Under the pieces are notes generated by a model that made no database searches, had not been told where the DNA came from, and saw only the letters and a list, made by a program, of their open reading frames with translations. Shown here piece after piece: positions 21,426 to 30,242 of a DNA stretch of 46,577 bases. Position 1 is the first letter of the stretch. Each line of letters starts with the position of its first letter. The position numbers and the translations under genes are program-made. Source of the DNA: Sulfurivermis sp041678005 (GTDB lineage: Bacteria > Pseudomonadota > Gammaproteobacteria > Thiohalomonadales > Thiohalomonadaceae); assembly GCA_041678005.1 (NCBI GenBank), contig JBAYOW010000014.1:1-46577 (forward strand), in the 5' to 3' direction.

Positions 21426-22718
21426 ATGCAGGTCTCAGTTGAAACAACCGCTGGCCTAGAGCGCCGCATGACTGTTCAGGTTCCTGAAGAACACATTGCT
21501 ACAAAAGTAGCTGACCGCCTGCGCGAATTGGCACGCACTACCTCTATTAAAGGCTTTCGCCCAGGTAAGGTTCCCTTCAAGATGGTGCAACAGCGTTATG
21601 GTGCCCAGGTACGGCAAGAGGTTCTGGGCGAGGTTATCCAGGCCACTTATTTTGAGGCTGTCGATCAGGAAAAGCTGCGCCCAGCTGGTTACCCAGCTTT
21701 CGAGCCAAAGGGAGATGTGCAGGGGCAGGGAATTGAATATGTGGCAATCTTTGAGGTCATGCCGGAAATTCAGTTGGCGGCATTTGACGGTGTTTCGCTG
21801 GAAAAACCCGTTGGTGAGGTCACTGACTCCGATGTTGAAACCATGTTGGAAAATTTGCGCAAGCAACATGGCGAGTGGCAGGAGGTTGAGCGTGCGGCTG
21901 CAGATGGTGATCGCGTCAGCATTGACTTTCATGGCACGGTTGATGGCGAAGAATTTCAGGGCAACAAAGGCGCAAATGTCCCTGTAACCTTGGGCGGCAA
22001 GCGCATGATCGCTGGCTTTGAAGATGGTTTGGTGGGAATCAAGGTCGGCGAGGAACGCACGCTTGATCTGCAATTTCCCGAGGACTACGGTTATAAGGAA
22101 GTCGCTGGCAAGCCGGTACAGTTCAAGCTTACCGCTAAAAAGATCGAAGAGCCGCAGATCCCCGCGCTGGACGATGCCTTTGCCGAAAAATTTGGTGTTG
22201 ATGGTGGGGTAGATGCCTTGCGCAAAGAAGTGCGTGCCAATATGGAGCGTGAAATGGAGCAGCGCCTGGCTAATTTGGCGAAGCAAAAAGTGATGGATAA
22301 GTTGTTGGAAATAAATGATATTGCTGTCCCTCAGGCGTTGGTTATGCAGGAATCTCAAGCCATGGCGCAGCAAATGCGCGAGAACATGCAACTGCCAGCC
22401 GACAAGAGTGGTTCAATTTCTCCTGATATGTTTGAAGAACAGGCAAAAAGACGCGTCAGTCTCGGTTTGCTACTTGTGGGATTGGTGCAGAGCCACAATC
22501 TAAAGGCAGATGCAGATGCCGTGCGGCGCAAGGTCGAGCAAATGGCCGCTGGCTATGAAAAGCCGGAAGATGTCGTGCAATGGTTTTATGCCGATAGAAG
22601 CCGCCTCAGTGAAGTAGAATCTTTGGCCCTGGAAGATCGGGCCGTGGAGTGGGTGCTTGAGCAGGTTCAAGTCGTGGAAAAGCCACAGGCTTTCCATGAA
22701 TTGATAGACCGAGGTTGA
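21426..22718 (+). CDS. tig: Trigger factor
   Basis: Trigger factor is the ribosome-bound chaperone and prolyl isomerase that meets new chains at the exit tunnel. The 430-residue protein begins with the ribosome-binding domain (MQVSVETTAGLERRMTVQVP; signature IKGFRPGKVPFKMV near residue 42), has the FKBP-type isomerase domain around 150-240 (DGDRVSIDFHGTVDGEEF) and a helical C-terminal domain. AAGGAG lies 6 bases before the ATG. It is followed by clpP and clpX, as in most gammaproteobacteria. Confidence 0.97.
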   Translation: MQVSVETTAGLERRMTVQVPEEHIATKVADRLRELARTTSIKGFRPGKVPFKMVQQRYGAQVRQEVLGEVIQATYFEAVDQEKLRPAGYPAFEPKGDVQGQGIEYVAIFEVMPEIQLAAFDGVSLEKPVGEVTDSDVETMLENLRKQHGEWQEVERAAADGDRVSIDFHGTVDGEEFQGNKGANVPVTLGGKRMIAGFEDGLVGIKVGEERTLDLQFPEDYGYKEVAGKPVQFKLTAKKIEEPQIPALDDAFAEKFGVDGGVDALRKEVRANMEREMEQRLANLAKQKVMDKLLEINDIAVPQALVMQESQAMAQQMRENMQLPADKSGSISPDMFEEQAKRRVSLGLLLVGLVQSHNLKADADAVRRKVEQMAAGYEKPEDVVQWFYADRSRLSEVESLALEDRAVEWVLEQVQVVEKPQAFHELIDRG

Positions 22719-22759
22719 GCATCATTAAAGCTATTTACATGATTACCGATAAGGGGCCT

Positions 22760-23371
22760 ATGAACAGCGTGCAGCCAATTCAAAATCTGGGGTTGGTCCC
22801 CATGGTCGTTGAGCAGACGGGACGTGGCGAACGAGCCTACGATATATATTCTCGCTTGCTCAAGGAGCGGGTGATCTTTATCGTGGGGCCGATTGAAGAC
22901 CATATGGCCAATCTAATCGTTGCCCAGTTATTATTTCTTGAGTCAGAAAATCCAGAGAAGGATATACATTTGTATATCAACTCTCCCGGTGGTTCAGTAA
23001 CGGCAGGTATGGCCATTTACGACACCATGCAATTCATCAAACCCCATGTCAGCACCATGTGTATCGGCCAGGCCGCCAGTATGGGCGCGGTGTTGTTGGC
23101 TGCCGGTGAGCCAGGTAAGCGTTTTTGCCTGCCAAATTCCCGTGTGATGATCCATCAGCCGCTGGGTGGCTTTTCCGGCCAGGCTTCCGATGTGGAGATC
23201 CATGCCAGAGAGCTGCTTTATATTCGTGAGCGACTGAATGGCATTCTGGCGCACCATACAGGTCAGCCATTGGAGCGTATTCAGCAGGATACCGAGCGGG
23301 ATAATTTCATGAGCGCCAATGTTTCACTGGAGTACGGCTTGGTGGACAAAGTGTTGGATAAACGCTCCTGA
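22760..23371 (+). CDS. clpP: ATP-dependent Clp protease proteolytic subunit
   Basis: ClpP forms the tetradecameric serine protease barrel that works with ClpX or ClpA. The protein of about 203 residues carries the catalytic serine in GQAASMGAVLL, histidine in SRVMIHQPLGG and aspartate in EYGLVDKV. It starts MNSVQPIQNLGLVPMVVEQ at 22760 behind AAGGGG; an upstream ATG in the same frame overlaps tig and is less likely. It lies between tig and clpX. Confidence 0.96.
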   Translation: MNSVQPIQNLGLVPMVVEQTGRGERAYDIYSRLLKERVIFIVGPIEDHMANLIVAQLLFLESENPEKDIHLYINSPGGSVTAGMAIYDTMQFIKPHVSTMCIGQAASMGAVLLAAGEPGKRFCLPNSRVMIHQPLGGFSGQASDVEIHARELLYIRERLNGILAHHTGQPLERIQQDTERDNFMSANVSLEYGLVDKVLDKRS

Positions 23372-23450
23372 TTTGGTTGATAGGCATTGAAAATGTCACT
23401 GAAACCCTGCATGGTGTAAGCAGGATTACTTGAGGAGTGAGGACGGGCCC

Positions 23451-24728
23451 ATGAGCAAAGGTTCCAACAGTTCGGGTGATAGCGATAAGCTGCTTTATTG
23501 CTCCTTCTGCGGCAAGAGCCAACACGAAGTGCGCAAGCTCATTGCTGGCCCATCGGTTTTTATCTGTGATGAATGTGTCGATCTCTGCAATGACATCATT
23601 CGTGAGGAAGTCCAGGAAGAACAGGTTCAGCAAGGACACAGCAAGCTGCCTGTACCACACGAAATCAAGACATCGCTTGATGAATATGTCATCGGCCAGG
23701 ATCGTGCCAAAAAGGTGTTGTCAGTAGCGGTATACAACCACTACAAACGTCTGGAGGCGGGCAACAAGAAAGAAGATGTAGAGATTGCCAAGAGTAATAT
23801 TCTCCTCATCGGTCCCACCGGCAGCGGCAAGACACTGCTGGCTGAGACCCTGGCGCGCTTGTTAAATGTTCCATTCACCATTGCCGATGCCAATACACTG
23901 ACCGAAGCAGGCTATGTTGGTGAAGATGTCGAGAACATCATTCAGAAGCTGCTGCAGAAGTGTGACTATGATGTTGAAAAGGCGCAGACAGGAATTGTCT
24001 ATATAGATGAGATCGACAAGATTTCGCGTAAGTCGGATAACCCATCTATCACCCGCGATGTCTCTGGCGAAGGTGTGCAACAGGCCCTGCTCAAGCTGAT
24101 CGAGGGCACAGTGGCATCCGTACCACCGCAGGGTGGGCGCAAGCATCCACAGCAGGAGTTTTTGCAGGTTGATACCCGTAATATCCTGTTTATCTGCGGC
24201 GGTGCCTTTGCTGGCCTGGAGAAGGTGATCCGTAGCCGCTCAGAGAAAGGTGGTATTGGCTTTACGGCAGAGATGAAGAATAAGGACAGCAAGCGTAATG
24301 TTGGTGAAATATTTTGCGAAGTAGAACCTGAAGATCTGATCAAATACGGTTTAATCCCTGAGTTTGTTGGTCGTCTGCCGGTAGTGGCTACCCTCGAAGA
24401 GCTGGACGAGGCCGCCTTGATACAAATACTTACCGAGCCACGTAATGCACTGACCAAACAATATGCTCGTCTGTTTGAGATGGAAGGTGTGGAGCTGGAA
24501 TTTACCCCTGAAGCCTATTCAGCTGTGGCACGTCGTGCCATGGAGCGCAAGACTGGTGCAAGAGGTCTGCGCTCCATCCTAGAATCCACTCTGCTGGATA
24601 CCATGTATGACCTGCCTTCCCTGGATAGTGTCAGCAAGGTCATCATTGATGAAGGGGTCATAAAGGGTGAGACTGAACCATTGTTGCTCTATGAAGGCTC
24701 CGAGCTGAGATCAGCGGCAGCGGAGTGA
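23451..24728 (+). CDS. clpX: ATP-dependent Clp protease ATP-binding subunit
   Basis: ClpX is the hexameric unfoldase of the ClpXP protease. The 425-residue protein has the N-terminal zinc-binding domain (YCSFCGKSQHEVRKLIAG, then CDECVDLC), Walker A GPTGSGKTLLAETLA near 120, Walker B IVYIDEIDKI, and the GYVGEDVEN and RSVSGEG-like (TRDVSGEGVQQALLK) segments. ATG 23451 behind GAGGAGTGAGG fits homologues; the TTG seven codons upstream is not used. Confidence 0.97.
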   Translation: MSKGSNSSGDSDKLLYCSFCGKSQHEVRKLIAGPSVFICDECVDLCNDIIREEVQEEQVQQGHSKLPVPHEIKTSLDEYVIGQDRAKKVLSVAVYNHYKRLEAGNKKEDVEIAKSNILLIGPTGSGKTLLAETLARLLNVPFTIADANTLTEAGYVGEDVENIIQKLLQKCDYDVEKAQTGIVYIDEIDKISRKSDNPSITRDVSGEGVQQALLKLIEGTVASVPPQGGRKHPQQEFLQVDTRNILFICGGAFAGLEKVIRSRSEKGGIGFTAEMKNKDSKRNVGEIFCEVEPEDLIKYGLIPEFVGRLPVVATLEELDEAALIQILTEPRNALTKQYARLFEMEGVELEFTPEAYSAVARRAMERKTGARGLRSILESTLLDTMYDLPSLDSVSKVIIDEGVIKGETEPLLLYEGSELRSAAAE

Positions 24729-24739
24729 GTAAATGCCAC

Positions 24740-24763
24740 ATGGCCGCCCTTCTGGGCGGCCAT
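24740..24763 (+). terminator. Intrinsic terminator after clpX
   Basis: ATGGCCGCCC and GGGCGGCCAT form a 10-bp stem with a four-base loop, 11 bases after the clpX stop. The following TAGCGTTTTGG has only a weak T-tract. Confidence 0.6.
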
Positions 24764-25112
24764 TAGCGTTTTGGTTGACTCACATATTTCACCATGGAAC
24801 ACGCGCTGGGTGTGCGGGTAATGAGGCGCATCAGCCGTGAAAAACTCATTGGTGATATGGTTGGCCTCTTGTGGTTTTGTTCGTTACATCATCCTATAGA
24901 CTTATATAAAACCTTGTAACATCAACAAGCCCAGTACTTTTCCTCACGCCCTGGTGAGGCACGCAGGCAGGCTTGAAATACATACAGGCCAGCCGCATAT
25001 CCCCATACAAGACTATTCTCCGTATCCGGATAGATTGTACCCAGATAGATTTCTCGATAGATTGCCCCGATAGATTGCAATAAACCGTCGGCCTGGTGAT
25101 GAGGTAATGAAA
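24764..25112. other. lon upstream region with fourfold GATAGATT repeat
   Basis: No gene is supported here. GATAGATT occurs four times (25029, 25044, 25056 and 25069) at intervals of 15, 12 and 13 bases, directly before the lon ribosome binding site. CTTGAAA (24973) and CCCCAT (25001) look like heat-shock promoter boxes, but their spacing of 22 bases is too long for the usual sigma-32 promoter. Confidence 0.5.
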
Positions 25113-27539
25113 ATGAGTGAACAAAAGAAAAATTCCGAATTGACTGAACAGTCACAGGTGATGCCGGTATTGCCTTTGCGCGATGTAGTGGTCTATCCAC
25201 ATATGGTGATCCCTCTGTTTGTTGGTCGTGAAAAATCCATCCTCGCGCTAGAAGAGGCGATGGCCAGTAACAAAAATATCCTGTTGGTGGCGCAGAAGAG
25301 TGCTGCGCAAGACGATCCTGAGCAGGATGATGTTTATCGTGTTGGCACCATTGCCAATATCCTGCAACTGCTCAAACTGCCAGATGGCACGGTTAAAGTA
25401 TTGGTTGAAGGCACCAAGCGAGCCAGGATCATTCACTTCCTGCCCAATGACAAATTTTTTACTGCACAAATAAATCTGCTGGAAACTCCAGCCATAGATG
25501 AGCGTGAGGCCGAGGTGTTATCTCGCTCGGTACTCAATCAGTTTGATCAATACGTCAAGCTGAATAAAAAAGTGCCACCTGAAATACTCACTTCCCTGGC
25601 CGGGGTGGAGGACAGTAATCGACTTGCCGATACTGTGGTGGCACACATGGCACTAAAGATTGAAGAAAAACAGAAGATCCTTGAAATCGTCGATCTGCGC
25701 GAGCGTTTTGAACACATTCTTGCCACCCTGGAATCAGAGCTTGATTTGCTGCAGGTGGAAAAACGTATTCGTACCCGCGTCAAGCGACAGATGGAGAAGA
25801 CGCAGCGCGAGTATTATCTGAATGAGCAGATGAAGGCGATCCAGAAAGAATTGGGCGATCTGGAAGATGCCCCAAATGAGATGGAAGAGCTGGAGCGCAA
25901 GATCGAAAAAGCCGGCATGAGCAAGGAGGCCAAAGCCAAGGCCACGAATGAACTAAACAAACTGAAGATGATGTCACCGATGTCGGCTGAGGCAACGGTG
26001 GTACGCAATTACATCGATTGGCTGGCGAATGTGCCGTGGAAAAAGCGCAGCAAGGTACGCAATGATTTGGCTGGGGCTGAGCAGGTATTGGATGAGGATC
26101 ATTACGGTCTGGAAAAGGTCAAGGAACGCATTCTTGAATACCTTGCTGTGCAGCAGCGAGTGAGCAAACTGAAAGGGCCTGTCTTATGTCTGGTTGGCCC
26201 GCCAGGTGTAGGTAAAACTTCCTTGGGTAAGTCTGTTGCCCGTGCCACTAACCGTCAGTTTGTCCGTATGTCCTTGGGCGGGGTGCGTGATGAGGCCGAG
26301 ATCCGAGGTCACAGGCGCACCTATATTGGTGCCATGCCTGGCAAGATCATCCAGAATTTATCCAAGATAGGTACACGCAATCCATTGTTCTTGTTGGATG
26401 AAATCGACAAGATGGCGATGGATTTCCGTGGTGATCCGGCCTCTGCCTTGTTGGAGGTTTTGGATCCGGAACAGAACAACACCTTTAATGATCATTATCT
26501 TGAGGTTGACTATGACCTGTCGGATGTGATGTTTGTGGCAACGGCTAACTCAATGAATATTCCAGCCCCCCTGCTTGATCGCATGGAGGTAATACGTATC
26601 CCTGGTTACACCGAGCATGAAAAACTGAACATTGCCGAGCGTTATCTCTTGCCTAAGCAAATCAAGCTCAACGGTGTGAAAAAAGGCGAGCTGGAACTTG
26701 ATGGCGAAGGTCTGCTGGCGATTATCCGCTATTACACACGCGAGGCCGGTGTGCGCAATCTGGAACGAGAGATATCAAAGATCTGCCGTAAAGTGGTCAA
26801 GGAAAGACTGCTACACAAAGATGCAGACAAGATAGTCGTTAGCGAAGAAAATATTGAAAAGTACCTTGGTGTACGACGCTTCCGTTTTGGCCGTGCGGAG
26901 GAAACGGATCAAATAGGGCAGGTTACAGGTCTTGCCTGGACGGAGGTTGGCGGTGAGCTGTTAAGTATCGAAACCGCTATCGTGCCGGGCAAGGGCAAGC
27001 ATATCGTCACCGGTCAGTTGGGCGATGTGATGAAGGAGTCGATCCAGGCTGCGATGAGTGTGGTGCGTAGCCGCGCCTACAAACTTGGTATAGACCCTGA
27101 GTTTTATGAAAAAAAGGATGTACACGTACACGTCCCTGAAGGTGCGATACCCAAGGATGGCCCCAGCGCTGGTATCGGCATGTGTACGGCGCTGGTCTCT
27201 GCGCTGACGGGCATCGCTGTGCGATCTGATGTGGCGATGACTGGTGAGATCACCTTGCGTGGCGAGGTGTTGCCTATCGGCGGCTTGAAGGAGAAACTGC
27301 TGGCAGCGCAACGAGGCGGTATCAGCCTGGTGATCATCCCTGAAGAAAACCAGCGTGATCTCGCTGAAATTCCCGATGTTATCAAGGAAGATCTAGATAT
27401 CCATCCGGTAAAGTGGATAGATGAGGTATTGCAATTGGCCTTGGTGAGGATGCCGGATCCTCTGCCTGAACCTGTTGCAGTAGCCGAGAGTGCCAAATCA
27501 TCCGTACAGGACAAAAGTGAGGGTATCCGACCACACTGA
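25113..27539 (+). CDS. lon: ATP-dependent protease Lon
   Basis: Lon is a hexameric cytoplasmic AAA+ serine protease that removes damaged and regulatory proteins. The protein of about 808 residues has the N-terminal substrate domain (VMPVLPLRDVVVYPHMVIPLFVGR-type start), the AAA+ domain with Walker A GPPGVGKTSLGKS near 357 and Walker B LFLLDEIDKM, and the protease domain with the catalytic serine in KDGPSAGIGM and lysine in GGLKEKLLAA. ATG 25113 is preceded by GAGGT; ATG 25107 two codons earlier is an alternative. It lies between clpX and hupB in the usual order. Confidence 0.96.
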   Translation: MSEQKKNSELTEQSQVMPVLPLRDVVVYPHMVIPLFVGREKSILALEEAMASNKNILLVAQKSAAQDDPEQDDVYRVGTIANILQLLKLPDGTVKVLVEGTKRARIIHFLPNDKFFTAQINLLETPAIDEREAEVLSRSVLNQFDQYVKLNKKVPPEILTSLAGVEDSNRLADTVVAHMALKIEEKQKILEIVDLRERFEHILATLESELDLLQVEKRIRTRVKRQMEKTQREYYLNEQMKAIQKELGDLEDAPNEMEELERKIEKAGMSKEAKAKATNELNKLKMMSPMSAEATVVRNYIDWLANVPWKKRSKVRNDLAGAEQVLDEDHYGLEKVKERILEYLAVQQRVSKLKGPVLCLVGPPGVGKTSLGKSVARATNRQFVRMSLGGVRDEAEIRGHRRTYIGAMPGKIIQNLSKIGTRNPLFLLDEIDKMAMDFRGDPASALLEVLDPEQNNTFNDHYLEVDYDLSDVMFVATANSMNIPAPLLDRMEVIRIPGYTEHEKLNIAERYLLPKQIKLNGVKKGELELDGEGLLAIIRYYTREAGVRNLEREISKICRKVVKERLLHKDADKIVVSEENIEKYLGVRRFRFGRAEETDQIGQVTGLAWTEVGGELLSIETAIVPGKGKHIVTGQLGDVMKESIQAAMSVVRSRAYKLGIDPEFYEKKDVHVHVPEGAIPKDGPSAGIGMCTALVSALTGIAVRSDVAMTGEITLRGEVLPIGGLKEKLLAAQRGGISLVIIPEENQRDLAEIPDVIKEDLDIHPVKWIDEVLQLALVRMPDPLPEPVAVAESAKSSVQDKSEGIRPH

Positions 27540-27627
27540 GAAGATGGTCACAGTTTATCTCAACGGTTAAGTAAGAGAATGTTTCTCTGCAAAATCAAAC
27601 GACAAGCTGCTTCAAGCCAATACTGGC

Positions 27628-27657
27628 TTGACAGTCTCTCAGGGCGATTGGTATAAA
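27628..27657 (+). promoter_or_regulatory. Sigma-70 type promoter of hupB
   Basis: TTGACA (27628-27633) and TATAAA (27652-27657) are 18 bp apart. A start near 27664 leaves a 66-base leader before the GTG start of hupB. Confidence 0.6.
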
Positions 27658-27729
27658 GTCCTGCTCTAATGGCAGCCACCCAATTATGCGGCAGTGGCTC
27701 AAGGCGTAAAAACAACAGGAGAAAATCCG

Positions 27730-28002
27730 GTGAATAAATCTGAATTGATCAATGCGGTAGCAACAGGTGCTGATATCTCCAAGGCAGCAGCTGGCCGTGC
27801 ACTGGATGCCATGATTGAGGCGGTGACCGGTGCACTTAAAAATGGTGAGCAAGTAAACTTGATTGGTTTTGGTACCTTCCTCGTGCGTGAGCGCGCGGCG
27901 CGTACTGGCCGCAATCCGCGCACAGGTGAAACCATTAACATCAAGGCGGCAAAAAATCCTGCATTCAAGGCTGGTAAGGCGCTGAAGGATGCAGTAAACT
28001 AG
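27730..28002 (+). CDS. hupB: DNA-binding protein HU (beta type)
   Basis: HU is a small nucleoid protein that bends DNA. The 90-residue sequence begins with GTG (MNKSELINAVATGADISKAA) behind AGGAG at 8 bases. It has the DNA-binding arm GFGTFLVRERAARTGRNPRTGE and ends AFKAGKALKDAVN. An ATG further upstream in the same frame would add 12 unrelated residues and lacks a ribosome binding site. It has its own promoter and lies between lon and two tRNA genes. Confidence 0.95.
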   Translation: MNKSELINAVATGADISKAAAGRALDAMIEAVTGALKNGEQVNLIGFGTFLVRERAARTGRNPRTGETINIKAAKNPAFKAGKALKDAVN

Positions 28003-28018
28003 CGCGCCTCAATGACAG

Positions 28019-28094
28019 GGGTGCTTAGCTCAGTTGGTAGAGCGTCGCCCTTACAAGGCGAGGGTCGGGGGTTCAAGTCCCTCAGCACCCACCA
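28019..28094 (+). tRNA. tRNA-Val (anticodon TAC)
   Basis: The 76-base gene has acceptor GGGTGCT/AGCACCC, anticodon stem TCGCC/GGCGA with loop CTTACAA giving TAC, the T-arm GGTTCAAGTCC and an encoded CCA. It lies 16 bases after hupB and may be cotranscribed with it. Confidence 0.96.
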
Positions 28095-28113
28095 AGCAAA
28101 GAAGTTGTATTCA

Positions 28114-28190
28114 GGAGTGGTAGTTCAGTTGGTTAGAATACCGGCCTGTCACGCCGGGGGTCGCGGGTTCGAGTCCCGTCCACTCCGCCA
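28114..28190 (+). tRNA. tRNA-Asp (anticodon GTC)
   Basis: The 77-base gene has acceptor GGAGTGG paired with CCACTCC, anticodon stem CCGGC/GCCGG with loop CTGTCAC giving GTC, the T-arm GGTTCGAGTCC and an encoded CCA. A terminator follows directly. Confidence 0.96.
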
Positions 28191-28196
28191 TCTGCT

Positions 28197-28225
28197 AAAG
28201 GGCGCACCACAAAGTGCGTCCTTTT
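28197..28225 (+). terminator. Intrinsic terminator after tRNA-Asp
   Basis: AAAGGGCGCAC pairs with GTGCGTCCTTT (one G-T pair) around a six-base loop and is followed by TTTTCTTTTTT. It ends the hupB-tRNA-Val-tRNA-Asp transcript. Confidence 0.8.
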
Positions 28226-28312
28226 CTTTTTTCATGTATAAGGAACCTTGCTCAAAGGCACATGAAAATATCAACCCCTCTATTTATTTGTAGACGTCGA
28301 GGCTAACGCGTC

Positions 28313-30211
28313 ATGCTGCATTTTATTCGTGAACGAGCACAAAGCTGGATCGCATGGGTGATCGTGGTTCTAATCATAGTTCCTTTTGCCTTGTGGGGTA
28401 TCAATCAGTATTTTGATGGTGGTAAAGAAATCCCTGCTGCCAAGGTTAATGACACAGAAATTTCACCACAATATCTGCAGCAAGCTCTTTATCAGCAGCA
28501 GATGCGCCTGCGGGAAATGCTGGGGGCAAACTACCGTGCTGACATGTTTCCTGAAGAAGGAATGCGCCAGCAGGTGCTTGAGGGCTTGATTGAGCAGGAG
28601 CTGCTGATTCAAACAGCCAACAGCAGTGGTATGCGTGTCAGTAATGCCTTGTTGGCAAGTACCATCCACGGTATCCCAACATTTCAGAATAACGGGCAGT
28701 TTTCACGCGATAGCTATGAGATGGCCTTGCGCAATCGTGGCATGGATCCAAGAACTTTTGAGAGTGATCTGCGTCGCGACATGCTGGTACAGCAATTATA
28801 TGCTGGTGTAGTACGTAGTGATTTTGTTACAGCCACAGAGCGTGAGGCCATGCAGCAATTGTTTGGTCAGCAGCGTGATATAGGCTTTCTTGTTTTGCCG
28901 ATGAAGGACTTCATAGCCAAGGCAGAGATTAGCGATGCTGAAATTCAAGCGTACTATGATGAGCAGAGCACTTCATTCATGCGTCCAGAGCAGGTGAGTG
29001 TTGCCTATCTGGAGCTTGCGATAGATCAGATAGCTCAGGGTATCGAGATTAATGACGCTGATTTGCAAGCGCGTTATCAAACTAACCTCTCAATCTATAC
29101 GACACCAGAAGAGCGTCATGCGCGGCATATTTTAATCCAGGTGCCAGCCAGTGCTGACGAGTCTGTCGAGGCCGAGGCGCTTAGCAAAATTGAACAGCTG
29201 CAGGTAGAGCTGCGTGCTGGAGCTGCATTTGCAGATCTGGCCAGCAAGCAATCGCAAGATTCTGTTTCGGCTGCCAATGGTGGTGATCTTGGGTTTTTTG
29301 CTCGTGGCATTATGGATAAATTATTTGAAGAGGCAGTCTTTGCCCTCAAGCCAGGCGAGATCAGTGAGCCTGTGCGCAGTGTTTTTGGCTATCACTTGAT
29401 CAAGCTCGAAGCCGTGCGTGGTGGAGAGACCAAAGAATTTGCTGAAGTAAAAGATCAACTGCGTGATGAAATGCGTAAGGAACGCGCTGAGCAACAATAT
29501 CATGACCAGGCTGAACAGCTGGCCACTTTGACTTATGAGCATCCTGATTCATTGGATGAGGCCGCGAGTAAATTGAGTCTGGAAATCAAACAAAGTGAGC
29601 CATTTAGTCGCCAGGGAGGTGCCTGGCCAGCAACTGATGCTCGTGTGATTTCGGCTGCTTTTAGTGATGATGTGCTGGTGCGTAATAACAATAGCGAGGT
29701 AATTGAAATTGGACGCAATCACATGCTGGTTCTGCGTGTGCTGCAACATTTGCCAGAAGAACATCTGCCTTTGGTAGATGTTCGCGATGATATCGTTGCC
29801 AATCTTAAGCAAACTAAGGCCACCCTGGCAGCGCATGAAGCCTCCAGGCACGCACAAGAAAAGTTGCAGCAGGGCGCAACACCAGAAAATATGGCCAAGG
29901 AGACTGGGGGGAAATGGCTGCGTCAGGATGCTGTAAGGCGTGATACTCAAGATCTGGATGGCAGTATTGTCTCTCATGCCTTTGCCATGCCACGCCCGCA
30001 GGCGGACAAGACGGTCTGGGATTTTTTGACTACAACCTCTGGCGACAAGGCTGTGCTGGGAGTTTATGCCGTGCGTGATGGCGAGGTTGCGGAAGGTGAG
30101 CTGGATATTTCTGCCGATCTCGAACAGGCGGCAGGCGAGGCAGCGTTTGCTGCACTTGTAGCAAGCAGACGTTCCTCAGCAAAAATAACTCGCCCTGCAC
30201 GGCAGGAATAA
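28313..30211 (+). CDS. ppiD: Membrane-anchored periplasmic folding factor (SurA-like N-terminal and parvulin domains)
   Basis: PpiD is an inner-membrane chaperone near the Sec translocon that handles outer-membrane and periplasmic proteins. The 632-residue protein has one N-terminal helix (SWIAWVIVVLIIVPFALWGI), a SurA-like chaperone region, and a central parvulin domain near 265-360 (ERHARHILIQV, GGDLGFFARGIM, PVRSVFGYHLIKL), then a long C-terminal region. Length and layout match E. coli PpiD (about 620 residues), and its position after lon-hupB is the usual one. Confidence 0.93.
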   Translation: MLHFIRERAQSWIAWVIVVLIIVPFALWGINQYFDGGKEIPAAKVNDTEISPQYLQQALYQQQMRLREMLGANYRADMFPEEGMRQQVLEGLIEQELLIQTANSSGMRVSNALLASTIHGIPTFQNNGQFSRDSYEMALRNRGMDPRTFESDLRRDMLVQQLYAGVVRSDFVTATEREAMQQLFGQQRDIGFLVLPMKDFIAKAEISDAEIQAYYDEQSTSFMRPEQVSVAYLELAIDQIAQGIEINDADLQARYQTNLSIYTTPEERHARHILIQVPASADESVEAEALSKIEQLQVELRAGAAFADLASKQSQDSVSAANGGDLGFFARGIMDKLFEEAVFALKPGEISEPVRSVFGYHLIKLEAVRGGETKEFAEVKDQLRDEMRKERAEQQYHDQAEQLATLTYEHPDSLDEAASKLSLEIKQSEPFSRQGGAWPATDARVISAAFSDDVLVRNNNSEVIEIGRNHMLVLRVLQHLPEEHLPLVDVRDDIVANLKQTKATLAAHEASRHAQEKLQQGATPENMAKETGGKWLRQDAVRRDTQDLDGSIVSHAFAMPRPQADKTVWDFLTTTSGDKAVLGVYAVRDGEVAEGELDISADLEQAAGEAAFAALVASRRSSAKITRPARQE

Positions 30212-30242
30212 ATTAAGGATGTTTGTTTTATCGGGGCAGACC

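Noticed and set aside
24973..25006. Sigma-32 heat-shock promoter for lon (CTTGAAA and CCCCAT)
   Set aside because: The two boxes are 22 bases apart, well outside the normal 11-16, and no better -35 is present.
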